A program made the position numbers and the translations under genes. This document shows positions 34,001 through 46,189 of a stretch of DNA of 64,000 nt, piece by piece. Below the pieces are notes generated by a model. That model saw only the letters and a program-made list of their open reading frames with translations. It was not told the origin of the DNA and ran no database searches. This stretch comes from Arion vulgaris (taxonomy: Eukaryota; Mollusca; Gastropoda; Stylommatophora; Arionidae). How positions within the stretch are numbered: the stretch's first letter is position 1; every line of letters begins with the position of its first letter. The DNA is taken from the NCBI GenBank assembly GCA_020796225.1, contig CM036767.1, positions 27,809,253 to 27,873,252 on the forward strand, written 5' to 3'.

Positions 34001-34960
34001 CTAGCTGCTCCAGTTGGGCTTTGATGGTTTGAATGATTCTCATTTGCCTGAATCTCTTCGATATATTCGGGATCCGAATCATCACTAATACTACTAATAC
34101 TACTATTATCAGAATCATTCATACATTTTTCTAAGAAAATAAGCGCCTGCTCACCTGAAACACGCATAGTACGCTTGTTACCTGATGGGCCTGGTTCCAT
34201 ATTGATTTGTTTACAAAAATGCTCTGTAGCAACGAAAATAAACTTGAAGCAAATTGAAACGTGAGTGAATGAACGATGAAATCAAAAGTTAAAGTGACAA
34301 AAGTTTAAGTTAGGAACCGGAAGAATACTATTAAAACTAAAATTAGTAGAAGTAAAACTAGAAAGACGTATAAACGGAACAATTCGAACGACGAATGGCG
34401 AATGGCGAACGAAACAACTTGAATGGCGCAGGGTACGGCTTAAAGCGTGCAACAGAAGTCGCTGTGGCGCAGTGTGCGGCTTAAAGCGCGGAAAGAGTTA
34501 ATTTGACTATATAGCCTTCTCTCCAGTCTTTTTGTATTTCTTCCCTCTCCCAAACGTTTCCTAGCAAGTGATTTAGCATGTTTGTTGAGACGTCAACATT
34601 TACCTTTAAAACCTTTGCAATTGGACTTGTAGCTGTATCATTGCGTAGTTTTAAAATGGCTTTCTTTATTTCCACTTTTCTCGGCTTGCTGCAGTCAATT
34701 GCTAAATCTTTTACAGTTGGATCTATGTCTGGTTGACTTTTGGAACCAGCCTGTTTAGTAGGTCTTTGAAGTGTCCTGTTCATGTCTGCATCTGTTCTTG
34801 AGTATTGCCCAGTAATCTTTCGGTCTTGTCATTAATCGGTTTGTTTGTTGGTATTTTGCAGTCAATTTTCTTGCGTTGTTGTATAAATCTTTCAAGTTAC
34901 ACTTAGCTTCTGCCTGTCTTGCCAAGTCATCTATGTCTTCTTTTTCTCTTCCACCATTTA
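31050..34960 (-). mobile_element. non-LTR retrotransposon, family L-B, split by a piggyBac
   Basis: The right part (34960-34502) reads EDIDDLARQAEAKCNLKDLY, then VEIKKAILKLRNDTATSPIA and EEIQKDWREGYIVKL. The left part (31807-31050) resumes as ECSNDKRIILLSVPGKLLS, then LYINFVDYEKAFDSLDR (RT motif A), FEIKTGMRQGFLLSS (B), and LEDLDFADNLVLLS (FADD changed to FADN). The break falls exactly at a TTAA within VKL-TKSGDL. The element ends after the palm. It has stops and shifts and is inactive. Confidence 0.85.
31812..34497 (-). mobile_element. piggyBac element inserted in the L-B LINE
   Basis: TTAA at 31808-31811 and 34498-34501. Ends CTCTTTCCACGC and CTCTTTCCGCGC (inverted). The minus strand starts MEPGPSGNKRTMRVSGEQAL (34200) with a Ser/Asp-rich leader and a basic PKRPRS patch. 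A frameshifted block follows (TALECFSLLFDDEVKYLLMK, then FSRWVDITSHEVDKFLAVMI, then IARRPEIPDYW). The last catalytic region is HKYNKYMNGCDKLDQ, YYCSFERKTIKWWKKVFYWL and a C-terminal Cys-rich finger (CVVCATPRKQAHPLCL). The central catalytic part between 32840 and 33450 is mostly unreadable. Subterminal repeats gcggcttaaagcg lie near 34437 and 34477. Confidence 0.9.
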
Positions 34961-34974
34961 CTTCTTTATAGAAG

Positions 34975-37480
34975 TGTTGGGGGTGAAACGTAGTGATCTT
35001 GTGTGTGCTTGCTTTAAGGCACTTTGTAAGCTGATATTCATTTTCATAAGGCTGTTTTTGTTGCCGTCGCTCCATCTTTTGCGTGGTCTTCCTCTTTCTT
35101 TGTACTCATTACACTTTTTCTGTGTGGCTCTCTGTGGTAGGCGATACCAGGGCATTCCTGTCATGTGTCCAAACCATTTAATCTGTTGCTCTTTTATGAA
35201 TTGCATGACTGGTATCACATCCAGTCTTCTTCAGATTTCTTCATTTCTAATCTTGTCTCTTATTGTCACACCTGCAGATCTTCTAAAACACCTCATCTCT
35301 GTCGTTATGATTTTCCACTCATTAGCTGCTGTGATTGGCCATGTTTGACACTGGTAACATAGTGTTGGCCAGAAAATCATTCTTACGAGATTTGCTTTAG
35401 TTGTTAGCGGTATCTCTTTATGTGACAACAGTGGTGTTAATTGTCACCAGTACCTGGTTAGCTTTTGTGCAACGACGATTGCTGATTTCGCCATCGTTAC
35501 TTCCATCTGCTGTGAAAATTTGCTCCTAAATATTTGGCCTCAATTGTTTGTTTTATGTCTACGTTCTGGAGTTTTATTGTAAGGTTTTCTGGTTGTCTAC
35601 TTATTGCCATTGTCTCTGTCTTTATTATATTTATTTTCATGTTGTACTCCTCACCCTTGATGTTAACTAAGCTCAAATGGTTCTGGAGAGATTCTTCATT
35701 TTCTGCAATCAGTACTTGGTCATCTGCAAATAAAAGTTCTGAAATATTATTTCTTCCTCTATTCCTGCTTCTCTACTTATGTTGTCCATGTATGTTATAA
35801 ACAGCAGTGGGGAGAGCACACATTCCTGTCTTAACTCCTGAGTTTACTGTGAATGTTTTTGATGTTCTGGCTTTTGTTCTTATGTAACTTTTATTTGAAA
35901 TGTATAAACTCTTTCAGACCTTGATGAGATGTTTGCTGTTTCCATATTTTCTTAGGCAATCCCATAGTTTGTTTCTTTCGACTCTGTCGAAGGCCTTTTC
36001 CTGATCTATGAATGCCACACTACAGGTCTTGTTATGTTCTATTGCTTTTTCCGTCAGATGTCTTAATGTGATATTGCATCAGTACAGCTTCTATTTCGTC
36101 TGAAACCCATCTGTGCTTCTGAGAGTTGTTCTTCAATTGTTGGTCTTTGTCTGTTTTCAATTATCTTAGCATACATTTTTCCTATGTGACTTAGTAGTGA
36201 GATTCCCTATAGTTATTACATTCCTTCTTGCTGCCTTTGTTTTTCCAAATCGGTGTGATTATTGCTGTTTGCCCATTTTCTGGTGTTTCTTGGTTCTCCC
36301 ATGCGACTTGGAAGATTCGTCTAACCCATTTTGCACCTGCCTCTCCAGCTGCTTTGATAAATCATAAATCTCAGGTAAATCAGCTGTACCTGTTGCTTTG
36401 TGTTTTGGTGCCAACTTTATTACATTTTCTACTTCTGCTAGTAGTATTTCTGGTTCTAATTCCTCTATTTTTTCTTCTGTGTTATAGCAGTTTATTCTCC
36501 CATAGGTTTTATCACAATTAAGTAGCTCTTCAAAGTAGTCATCTATGTACCTTCTTGAATCCACTTTTATATTTCTTTTTACCTCTTTGTTGCCTTTTGT
36601 GTATTTCTCTTGTGCTGTGGCCTTTGCTGATCTTGTTCTGCTATTACAGAGCTATTACCTTTCTGCCTCTTTTCTACATTATCTTACCAAATGTTGACTC
36701 TGATAGCCATTCCTTGTGTTATATATTTTTTCCAAGGGTAGTCTCACATGTGCTAGTCCAGACTTATTTAACCTTATGTCAATGGTCTTTGATGCTTCCT
36801 TCATGTAATTATTCTAGAGTTTTGAATTTGTTGGATATCATGGCACAAAATATATCCTTTCCCTCTTCTGCACCTTAAGATGTCCTACATTGTATCGTAT
36901 TGGGGAGGGGGAGGGTTGGCTCTTCAGTTTCATTCTCGCCTCAGCTATTGCGAGGTATGTTCAGAGCCACATCTGTTCCTCTATAGGCTTTTACATCATA
37001 AAGTGACCAGAGCATGTCCTGCAAGACTGTCCTCTCCTGGGGGAGCGGAGAATCAACATGTGGCCACACCCAGTCGACCTGAAAACTAAGCTGTGGGGAA
37101 ACCTGACAGACCTGAAGCTGACTGCCCAGTTTGTGGTCCACAGTAAATTAGCGCATGACCAGAGATTGCTGAAGAAAAAGATAAAGTGACCTTCTGAACT
37201 TCACTGTAATGCAGATGTGGTAGATTTAGTTTTCTGTCCTGTGATCTGGTGATATCCATTTAGCTGTGTGTGTTCTTTTGGGTTGAAACAGGCTGCCTCC
37301 TATAACCAAATGAATTGCTGTGCAAAGTCCACGAACATCTCTTCATTTTTGTTTGTCTCCCCCAGTCAGTGTTCCCTTGAAACCGCAGTTTTCCCTACCT
37401 ATTTTAATATTAAAGTCTCCTATCAAGATAGTTCAGAAAGCAATGACATGCCTAGAAAATCAACCACTCGTTTACTGTAG
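34975..37480 (-). mobile_element. near full-length L-A LINE (endonuclease + RT)
   Basis: From 37480 on the minus strand: apurinic-type endonuclease remnants (DFNIKIGRENCGFKGTL, LVIGGSLFQPKRTHT). Then comes a linker, then RT fingers (YFEELLNCDKTYGRIN, LLAEVENVIKLAPKHKATGT), KAFDRVERNKLWD (A) and LLFADDQVLIAENEE (C, intact). Next are INIIKTETMAISRQ, TLCYQCQTWPITAA and RCFRRSAGVTIRDKIRNEEI. It ends IKEQQIKWFGHMTG and KERGRPRKRW. This is the longest L-A copy in the window. It is interrupted by many stops. Its 5' end meets the TA-flanked transposon at 37530. Confidence 0.85.
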
Positions 37481-38884
37481 TTGATGGCGATGTGTGTGTT
37501 ATGTACGTGGTAACGTATGTATAAGGTATTATAGTCCGTTCAACAACTCATGTCCACAGTCCAATGCAAATTGTAGCAAAACCATCTATTCCACAGTAGC
37601 GAAACTTTGCACACAATCTTAGAATTATACAGACGCAAATTGCTGATGGAAGAAATTGCTATAGGAAACCTGGATTTTGTAATATAACGGTTTCTTTGAT
37701 GTTGGCGGCATATTTGGCAAGTCTGATACAGCATTTTAGTTTTTACAGTAACGCACACATATGACATTTGATGTCAAGTCTCATTCAAAGGCATATTATC
37801 CCAGCTCATACATGGGGTCAATGTTGATACTGCAATGGTGTCATGAAATAAACAAGAAATGTAGACAGTTGTATTATTGTTTTTTTTTTTTTATAATGTA
37901 CATTACAGTTAAAGTTAGCTGCCATGTCATAATGCCTTCCCGTTTCGGTCCCAGGCTTGGGACTGGCAATGGCGGAGTTACTAGGTGTTATCTTCGAGTC
38001 GCTACTTCTTCGGTACAATGCGCTTGTGTTAACTGATGTGGTAGGGAAGTATCACTACAATAAAATTCATTAATGCACATCTCAGTCAGACTCAGATGTA
38101 TCTAAAATGTTGACTAGTGCTGTGGGTTGTACAAACTGCAAACCATCTCTTTGCCAGTAGCCATCCTCTTCCCTGAGAACATGATCTTCACATTTTCGCC
38201 AGTATTCCTTGTTTATCATGGAGATGGCCTAGCGTGTCAGGTTTTGCACATCACACATTTTGAACATGGTATTCTTTTCGGCCACTTGTCCTTTTACTTT
38301 AGCCCATACAAGCTCTATTGGGTTTAGTTGCGGATGGTATGGTGGCAGTCGAAGAGAAGTGTGGCCGTGTTCTAATATGATTTTGTCGATTTGATAAACC
38401 TTCGTCCTCTTTGTCTGCCTCACTATCTGTAATAATTCAGGTTTCAAACAGTTGTTGTCGAAATTAACATTTTCTTTGACAAGCCATGTCTTCATTTCCT
38501 CTTTGGTGCTTGATGAAATTGGGATGTTGATATGAAGCATTATCCATAACAATACATGAAGGTTTATCAAGAATTGGGAGTACCGTGTTTTCTAACCAGT
38601 CTCTAAAAATACATGCATTCATTTCTTTGTGGTAGTCTACACCGTCTGTTGACTTTGAGTGAAAAATAAATTCTGCGCCCTGTAGCAATCCATTTTCTCT
38701 GCTGCCAGCATGTGCAAGAATAAGGCGTTGTTCCTTACTGCTTGGAATTGTCCTCCGTTTAACTCTGTCCACTGACTGCCATTCTTTGTCAAAAGTATGG
38801 TGAGCATTAATCCATGATTCATCTAAATAGACAATATCGTACCCATCCTCGCGTAGCTGACGTATTTTCCTTAAGTAAATGCTT

Positions 38885-39101
38885 GCCCGTCTACCCAGCG
38901 TGTTCGTAGCTCGTTGGACTACAGGTGACTATCCCTCTGTGTGTGCGGGTTAAATTCCGCGGTATGGCAGTAAAAACCACAGATTCCCCAGATTTACGGT
39001 GTTCGTGGCACGGAACCGAAGGGTTACGATGTCCATGGCACTGAGCCGAAGAGCTGAAAAGCTCAAGTGCTTCTGGATCGGGGGGAAAAAAAATTTTTTT
39101 A
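38885..39101 (+). repeat. tRNA-derived SINE with 12-bp TSD in the transposase gene
   Basis: AAGTAAATGCTT flanks it at 38873-38884 and 39102-39113. The head has an A-box-like TAGCTCGTTGG and a B-box-like GGGTTAAATTCC, about 45 bp apart as in tRNA genes. The tail is ggggggaaaaaaaattttttt. No other copy of this family was seen in the window. Confidence 0.85.
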
Positions 39102-39839
39102 AAGTAAATGCTTCGTGAGGTAACAAGGTTTGGCTTTTCACAAACTATAATCCTGCCACCAGTGGTTTTACGGAAAGTGAAACCAGCTCCTCTCACAATC
39201 TTCCACAAATTTGTTTTAGTTATTTAAATGTCACAATGTGATAATAGACGACTTTTCAATTTACGTAAAGTAACAAGTTCATTGTACTGGAACATTTTCA
39301 AAATTTCACGTCTGATAACACCTTTGTCAAAATGTCAACACATACTTTCCTTCTTTGCTGCACAGTTGCCTTTGCGTATCCACAGTTCTGTTTCATCCAA
39401 CGAGAAAATGACTTTCTATCTAAACCCAAAGCTGCTATGGCTCTTTTCTCTGGTCCTTGTATACTGTGGTACAGATGACCCATCTGTTTCTCTTTCGGAA
39501 ATGCGCGTATAACATTAATGACACTTTTTGCATTGTAATAAATTTGCACTTCAAACTCATTATGTATGTTAAATCAATGTGTAGTTCACATGCAAGTTTT
39601 CAAGTTATTTCATCAAATGGTTACAAAGATACAAATTTTTATACTATAGTGTATACATTATCTATAATTGCAATTCCAAAGAGTTCTAAATAGCATTTGT
39701 CTCCAAGATTACAATAATACAATTTAGAGACGTGAGTGTATGCCTATATATGCACACAAATAATCATATTCTCTAATGGGATCCTTTAGCTAGCAATAAC
39801 ATACACCCACGTCTATTGCATGGAAGTCTGACTTTCTTC

Positions 39840-39950
39840 TCTTCTGTTGTATCCTTTGCTTGATAATGGCCTTTTGTACGAAACGTCGCATTATATTGTT
39901 TGTGTACTTTGTAAAATTACAGTACTTTTATTTTTTTCCACGTTCGCTAT
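39840..39950 (+). mobile_element. diverged Penelope terminal block
   Basis: tttgcttgataatggcctt, acgaaacgtcgcatt, and gtactttgtaaaattacagtac are in the same order as in the 8727-8850 terminal region, and the hammerhead-like GAAACG is retained. Confidence 0.6.
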
Positions 39951-40875
39951 TTCAGCAACCCCAAACGTCAAGTGAGTTTCTGACCACCATTTCGAATCAG
40001 TTATACCAATCCGTTTAGATAAATCAATAACTTAGTAGTTATAGTTCGTTGCAAAATTTGTTAACATCTTTATCGATCGATATAAATCATACACTTGACA
40101 GCAATGATTGATTTTTCTATAGATAACAATGATGACCTTTGTAAAGTATTTTTCCCACCTATACCTTTAGTGCTGTAAGATTTTACTTATATGTTATTAC
40201 TAAAATAACAGCTATGTTGATTTGGTATACATGTAGAGTTTATCAGTACGATAGTCAAGTTTTTCTATAATTTCGCATTTGCATGCTCCACATGCAATTC
40301 AGTGCAAGTGAAAATCGGTAATCCCGTGGAATTAATCAGTTCACAATGTATCCTAATCACTGTCATTGGCGTATGCACAAAACATTTATTTTCATTGATA
40401 GAAAGGGAAGGTATCATTTGTTCACTTTGCCACATTGCTTTTATAATATGTAATAGGGATTCGCCACCATTTTGTTTTATTACTGTAAATTCTAAACTTT
40501 GATTATCATTTTGTTGTGCTCATGCAAAATTATATAACAAAAACGTTTTTGCATCAACTAAGCTACCTACCAATTAGTTAAACATGGATTCGTGAGGTAT
40601 GTAAGATTGCCTGCAAAAATATTACTGATTCGATAAATTAAACCTTAGTGTGTTCACGAATTTTGGAACGAACTATAGAAGTACACTTGCTTTGTAACCA
40701 CATGGTCCCAGAATCAATTTCCTCACCTCGGTTAGTGTAAGATTTTCTTTTTTACCATAACAACTCCCAGTTGGGACTCGGATAAACCACAGCCAACTCT
40801 AACTTTAATAAGTTTATAGTTGGCTCTGGATAAACACTGGGAAGTAAAGAAGGACAGCGTGATGTTGACCTATGT

Positions 40876-42597
40876 TTAGTTTAGTTTGTTTAGTCGTCAG
40901 ATCATCACTGCATGTATTTAGTCCATATAGTCTATAGGTGCTCTGATCTTCCCCTCAGTATGTCTCTCAACTTGTGGCGACTAAAGACCCCGGTTCTTTA
41001 TTTGTTTACTATTCTTCTTTGTCTACCAGCATAATGTTCTTGTCTAGCTACACCGCACTTGACATTCTCGCAGTCTGGTTAGTGTTGTAGATTCACCACT
41101 ATTACATGAATCATGTACATGAATCATGTACATGTCCTCTCTCCCTTAGGGAATTTATAATATCAGCCTGGTCCATTGCTCCCCGCTTGTACAGCAGCCA
41201 TACCTGCAAGACTATCAGCGCTTCATTCCCCTTACACCTGCATGCCCTGGCCCAAAAATGAACTGATCCTTGTCAGCTTAGACCTCCTCAGCGACTCCAT
41301 CCAATGTCTCCTAGCCCATCCTGTTTCAATATTCTTGAGCATACTCATTGAGTCACAGAGAAAACATGCATGGATAAAAGTATGTGAATCCAGCCAAACC
41401 ATCGCTTAGTTACTGCCATGATTTCCATAGTGAGACTGCTCGTAGTTACGGCGAAACCACCACTGTCTTCCTTCACAACATCCCCTCCGACCTGAGCAGT
41501 GAAAGCCAACGAATCACCGAACATCCATATAAATGATTACATCATTCTCAGATGCGTTCTCAGAAATCAATGCCTGAACTGTTGCCTCCACGACAAGCGG
41601 GTTGACTTGTCTGAATTCTTTATCACATTTGATGCATACCGAAAAGGATGTATTGGTTCCTGTTGACACTGGTATCCATTCTTCACTGGGATCGATGTCT
41701 TCAAGTGTACACAACTGTTCAATACAGTCCTCGGCCTGACCCATCCAAGATTTTCCTCTTTTTAATCTATTTCCTTTTTGTCTCTTTATTTCCACGTGCA
41801 GAGGATGCTGTGTGTCAGCATTGACTCGAAGGTATGCCAGTGCACGGCTCACCAGTGTTCTATATTCCATAGTAGGATAGTCAAGAAGATAGCGCATCGC
41901 CCTGCACAACGTCTTTAGTACACCCAAGTATGACGCTCATCGCCTCGTTCTGTATTCTTTCCAGTCATTCTATCTGACCATGACTGAGAGTCAGGATCGC
42001 CAGAGCATACTCAAGCACAAAAAGGACCAGACCCTGGCATAAAAGACAAAGATGGCGCTGCTCACACCGCCGCAGCTATTACCCTCATCGCAGTCAAACC
42101 CTTCCTTGCCTTCATTATCACATGCTCATTATCTTCATTATCATGTGTTCCATAAAAGCTAGACTACGATCAAACCGCAACCCCAGATATTTCATAGACT
42201 GAAATCTCTCTACCACCTCTGAACACAAAACTACAGGTGGTGTTGGAGTATTGACGATGTGGTTGTTTAAAAAGAACCATGTCACCGCTGCTTTTTTGGG
42301 GTTGACCAATGCTCCTGCTTCACCGCTCCACCTACCTATGCAGTCGAGTTCTGACTAAGTTCCTCCACAAGCTGTTCTCTATCCTTGCCCTGACAATACA
42401 CCAACACATCATCTGCATATGACACTGTCCTTCCTCTACCCGTGATCTGCTCTTTTGTGATTCTCACAGTATAGGCTTTGAACAACACCGGAGATAATGG
42501 TGAACCTTGTGGTGAACCAGGGTGTATTGTTGTTGGTGATGACGCCTAGCTGCCACATTTAAACACTACTTTTCACTGGAAGAGGGTCGCAAATGTA
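40876..42597 (-). mobile_element. 5'-truncated RNase H LINE with (CTAAA)n tail and 14-bp TSD
   Basis: The TSD ATGTTGACCTATGT lies at 40862-40875 and 42598-42611. The 3' tail is tttagtttagtttgtttag on the plus strand. Minus-strand coding from 42597: the RT region around the catalytic YADD (SYADDVLVYCQGKDRE-like), then NPKKAAVTWFFLNNHIVNT, MKYLGLRFDRSLAF and YRTLVSRALAYLRVNADTQH. The linker KRGKSWMGQAEDC and RNase H remnants down to 40900 follow. It is related to but distinct from L-D, which has a different tail. Not intact. Confidence 0.88.
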
Positions 42598-42611
42598 ATG
42601 TTGACCTATGT

Positions 42612-43014
42612 AATTTTGGTCAATAAATATCCGGATATATTAACATATTCTCAAATATACCTCATGGTATGAACATGGGATCAATTAATCTAGGTAACTC
42701 GACTTGTTCCCTGTCGATCAGTCTCATTTCTGTTCAATATTGAAACTCTATAAGCTTTCATACAGTGATTCGGGACATACTGAGGTGTTTATATCTATAT
42801 GAACACAGGCTTGGCGTGTGACAATATTTTTGGATGACACCTAGTAGTGAACAAATAGTTTCTCAATAATTGTTTCCAATCTGTTGTTGCAGAGACTATC
42901 TTATCAGTATCTAACACAGATAATTTCACTCTATAATTTTACCATGCAATTATTATAGGAAATTTTTTTTCAATGATATGCCTTATCCCAAGGAAGAAAA
43001 CACAGAGAAATGAC
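42612..43014. other. intron 4 stretch, nothing recognised
   Basis: A/T-rich unique-looking DNA between the L-D-type LINE and a Penelope copy. Confidence 0.4.
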
Positions 43015-44137
43015 GTCATCTGTCTATCCTTAAGTCAGATCCTGAGACCCTTCTGTCTTCCCCAACTATCCTTTGGTGGCTTACAGACGGAACAGAAGTC
43101 TTAAGGATATGTTGGTACACAGTCGCCTTCCAATATCCAGTTCAATATCCAGACTCATTTTGGACTGTCCAGTGTGGCTGCTGATGCGCATGGAGACTGG
43201 CTCCGACACGAAAACTGCACTGAGATGGACTCCAGAGAGTAGGCGAAGGTGGAAGACCCAAGACGACCTGGAGGAGAACGATAGAGCAAGAACTGAAGGA
43301 AATGAATCATAGCTGGAACACTATACAGACGAAGGCCATGAACAGGGAAGAATGGTGTGCGTTTGTTGCTGCCCTAAATGCCAAGGACGTAACAGGCTAA
43401 AGAGAGAGTGTGGCCGTCAGCGTTGCAACACGTGTGCTTATGTGATACAGACGCGGACTGTATCTTTTCCTTTAGCCACGTTTCTTATTGACGATGGTTA
43501 CACATGCGAGTCCCATAATTTTATCTATGCCATTATCTGTAAACGGTGTAACAAGGCTTATATCAGCGAGACAGGCAAGAGGCTCAGTGACCGATTCGCC
43601 CAACACTTGCGAGACATACGCCAATGCTCTGTGACCCCTGTAGCAACCCATTTCAATGATACTTGCCATTTAGGAGCTCACGATGTCCAGGTCACAGCCA
43701 TCCGATCATGTTCCTCGGATGATCGAGTCGATTTGCTCTGGAGAATCGGTTGATTTCTTTGTATGGTACCTTGCAACCATGTGGGCTCAACGTATTACAT
43801 TCCTATGCTTCTTAGTACTTTCTATTCCCATGCCTTGTAATCTATATGGGTATATGTTGCATGTATTCAAGTTATATATTTACTAGATTTTTCATTGTTT
43901 CTCTTCCGTTCTATTTCTAGTTTTTATGTGTGTTTTTGTGTTACATTTATTTTGTTATTCGTTTTATTCCTAGATTTTCATTAGAAACGCTTTGTATTTG
44001 GTCGTCATTTGTTTTTTTAATTTGTCACTCCTGTTGTTCGTTTGCTTGATAAAGGCCTTGTTGGTCAAACGTTGCTGTATTTTGTCATTGTTTTTGTAAT
44101 TTGTAAAACTACAGTACTTTGTGATTACGTGTTTTTA
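43015..44137 (+). mobile_element. 5'-truncated Penelope-like element, split by a LINE tail
   Basis: Starts inside the RT end (LTDGTEVLRICWYTV-type). It then has the GIY-YIG domain at 43410-43790: RQRCNTCAYVIQTRTVSFPL, IYAIICKRCNKAYISETGKR, LSDRFAQHLRDIRQCSVTP. The domain is open over most of its length, but the last third is frameshifted at about 43728. The terminal region to 44137 includes the hammerhead-like block lacking one G. The nuclease Tyr-Ile pair and the Arg of DRFAQH remain. Confidence 0.9.
43179..43406 (+). mobile_element. 228-bp LINE 3' end with 8-bp TSD in the Penelope copy
   Basis: AGTGTGGC flanks it at 43171-43178 and 43407-43414, interrupting the Penelope frame between TVQCG and RQRCNTC. 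The insert reads TKTALRWTPESRRRWKTQDD, LKEMNHSWNTIQ-type and EEWCVFVAALNAKD, a LINE ORF2 C-terminus of a family not otherwise seen here. Confidence 0.82.
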
Positions 44138-45597
44138 TAACAAATTTACAACTTTTGATAAGTTATAGGTGTATCCACATTTTTCGCGACAATGGAAATC
44201 ATACAAAAAGAAATGACTACTTCAACTTGTACCTTTATTTAGATACAGGTGTCATGTTAAGAGGTCAGGGTAATTGTCGTGGTCTTGAAAGGGACCAGAT
44301 GTGTACATTGATGACAATCTCATGCAAACATCTGTATTGCATATTTTATTTACTAGACCACATCGGACTTTGTCTTCTTGTGCCACTACATTGTGGTATG
44401 ATGCATTGACCATTATTAGACAAGAGGGCCTATCTAATGTCGAAAGTATAGTTTTCTCAATCCACTATCTAACTATGTGGCCGTTCATTTCTGTGTGGCA
44501 GTTCTGATTATCGGCCGATATCGAAGCAAATAAGAGTTGAGCGTTCTTCAACAGCCCATTTTGTCTACTGCCTGCATGTGCAATTATAAAACGCTGCCCT
44601 TTGCCACATGGTACTATTTTCTTAATCGTTTCATTTGATGACTGCAATTCTTTTTCATTGGTGTGGTGATCCATGTTTCGTCTAAGTACACAATGTCATA
44701 GCTTTGTGAACTCATTTTTCTAACTTCACGCAGATATTTGCTTCTCATCAAACTAGATGCGGTTTCTCACAGATGTTTCTTCCACCGCATATTTTCTAAA
44801 TGTGAAGCCTGCCCCTCCCCACCCTAACAGCTCTCCATAATGTAGATTTTGACATCGATGTTGTTGGTTTTTTTTTAAGCCCCATCTTTAATTTCTTTAA
44901 TGTCACTGTTTCTTTCAACTCAAACATTCGACACAATTCTCTTTAATTAAGCTCTCTAGCAAAACTATCTACGACTTTCTTTCTATCTAGCGATCTTGGT
45001 TGCATTGTACATGTACTTGAAAAGTCTTCAAGTGGATCCAGCGATTAAAAGTACGTCGATTTACTCCCAAAACGCACATTGTCCTCTGCTCAGGGTTAGA
45101 AATGCTCCCATCCTTAGCTTCTCTACAAAAATATAGATACGTCTTCATTGTGATTCTTTGCAGTGTCACAAAATTATCTCTTAAACTCATTGTAAAGACC
45201 CTACAACGTGCACGCCTCTGAAGGGAATGAGACTATTAAAATGACCTTCAAAAAACCAAACGTAACTTGTCTGTTCAATTGTAAACACTTTTGGTCTTCC
45301 GGTAATTAACGGGGAAAACACTAAAAACACGAGGATATTGAGGTTTTTTAAAATTACCCACCAATAACAACAACAAAACCACAGTAAGCATTTCAAATGT
45401 ATGTCTAGTTCATGTGTGATGTTTTTTTTTGTATACCGCATATAAGCTAAAGTGAAAACCAGCTGTTTGTTTTCATTGCAATTATTTCCTTGCAATGTCA
45501 TGACGATTAATAGAGCACATGCAAAATATCACCCCTTTCCGTTAAAGGGTTCGACTTCATAATTTCAAACATGGGCATGAGTTTTGAAACGCACTAT
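44138..45597 (-). mobile_element. third long-spacer Tc1/mariner-type transposon, truncated
   Basis: The right end is intact: CATGAGTTTTGAAACGCACTA then TA at 45598-45599, mirroring TAGTGCGTTTCAAAACTCATG. Minus-strand transposase pieces: SLRDNFVTLQRITMKTYLYF (45190), TKEWQSS-like, VPCGKGQRFIIAHAGSRQNG, then a D2 block with Asp changed (VNASYHN). Sequence after D2 and the left inverted repeat are missing; a Penelope copy lies there. Confidence 0.78.
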
Positions 45598-45834
45598 AGT
45601 GCATTGCTTTGTCACACCAAGCACTTACATATCACCAACGGCATCAAGTCAAACAGCGCCGTGTGCTAGCCCCAACACTTGTTAACGTGACGTTTGCTGC
45701 CATACTCAATGATGTCTTTCGGGAATGTGATAAACATTAGGCAAAGTTTAGATACAGAACATAGGTAATATATTAAATCTCAGGAGGTTAACATCTTCCA
45801 CCAAGATGAATGAATCAACCATCTCAAACCTCTT

Positions 45835-46035
45835 GTCGCCCGAGTGGTCACTGGGGCCCAAATTGGGGTGTAAAGAATAGAACCATCGTTACCTGCTACA
45901 CATATCGTAAGAGGCGAATAAGGAGGTTGTGCTGGCAGCTACCCCACACCGTAAAAACACCAGATGGCTACAGAACGGAGAGCTAACCGAGTTAACGCTG
46001 GCTGAAACCGGACACATCACCGAAGGATAAGCACC
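45835..46035 (+). repeat. dispersed repeat, first copy
   Basis: cctcttgtcgcccgagtggt, gggccc, aaagaatag and gtaagaggcgaataagg occur in the same order as in 55825-56110. Only the first ~100 bp are shared. It may be a SINE or a LINE 5' region. The flanking 45600-45834 and 46036-46189 hold nothing I can name. Confidence 0.5.
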
Positions 46036-46189
46036 AGAGCTTAAAATGGTGCTGAAGATGTGACGTAAAACACACCAATGCTAAGGCTGCATGAATCAGA
46101 GAGCAATACACATGGTCCAGTAATCAATATTAAACACCAGCGTTTCCTACCAGCGGACAGCTTTGCCTATCTTTACAAAATGCTATCCA

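Larger units (their letters stand above)
37532..40675 (-). mobile_element. second long-spacer Tc1/mariner-type transposon, with nested insertions
   Basis: TA at 37530-37531 and 40676-40677. Ends TAGTCCGTTCAACAACTCATG and TAGTTCGTTCCAAAATTCGTG (inverted). The minus strand holds the transposase: EVQIYYNAKSVINVIRAFPK (39549), FSRWMKQNCGYAKATVQQRR, then VYLDESWINAHHT-like, IVMDNASY, and LNPIELVWAKVKGQVAEK. D2-to-E spacing is about 75 residues. It carries a SINE at 38885-39101 and a Penelope fragment at about 39840-39950. The 1.1 kb upstream of the ORF is longer than in the 22028 copy. Confidence 0.85.

Noticed and set aside
36228..36521. 97-codon + strand hydrophobic frame
   Set aside because: Antisense of the L-A RT fingers region; composition effect.
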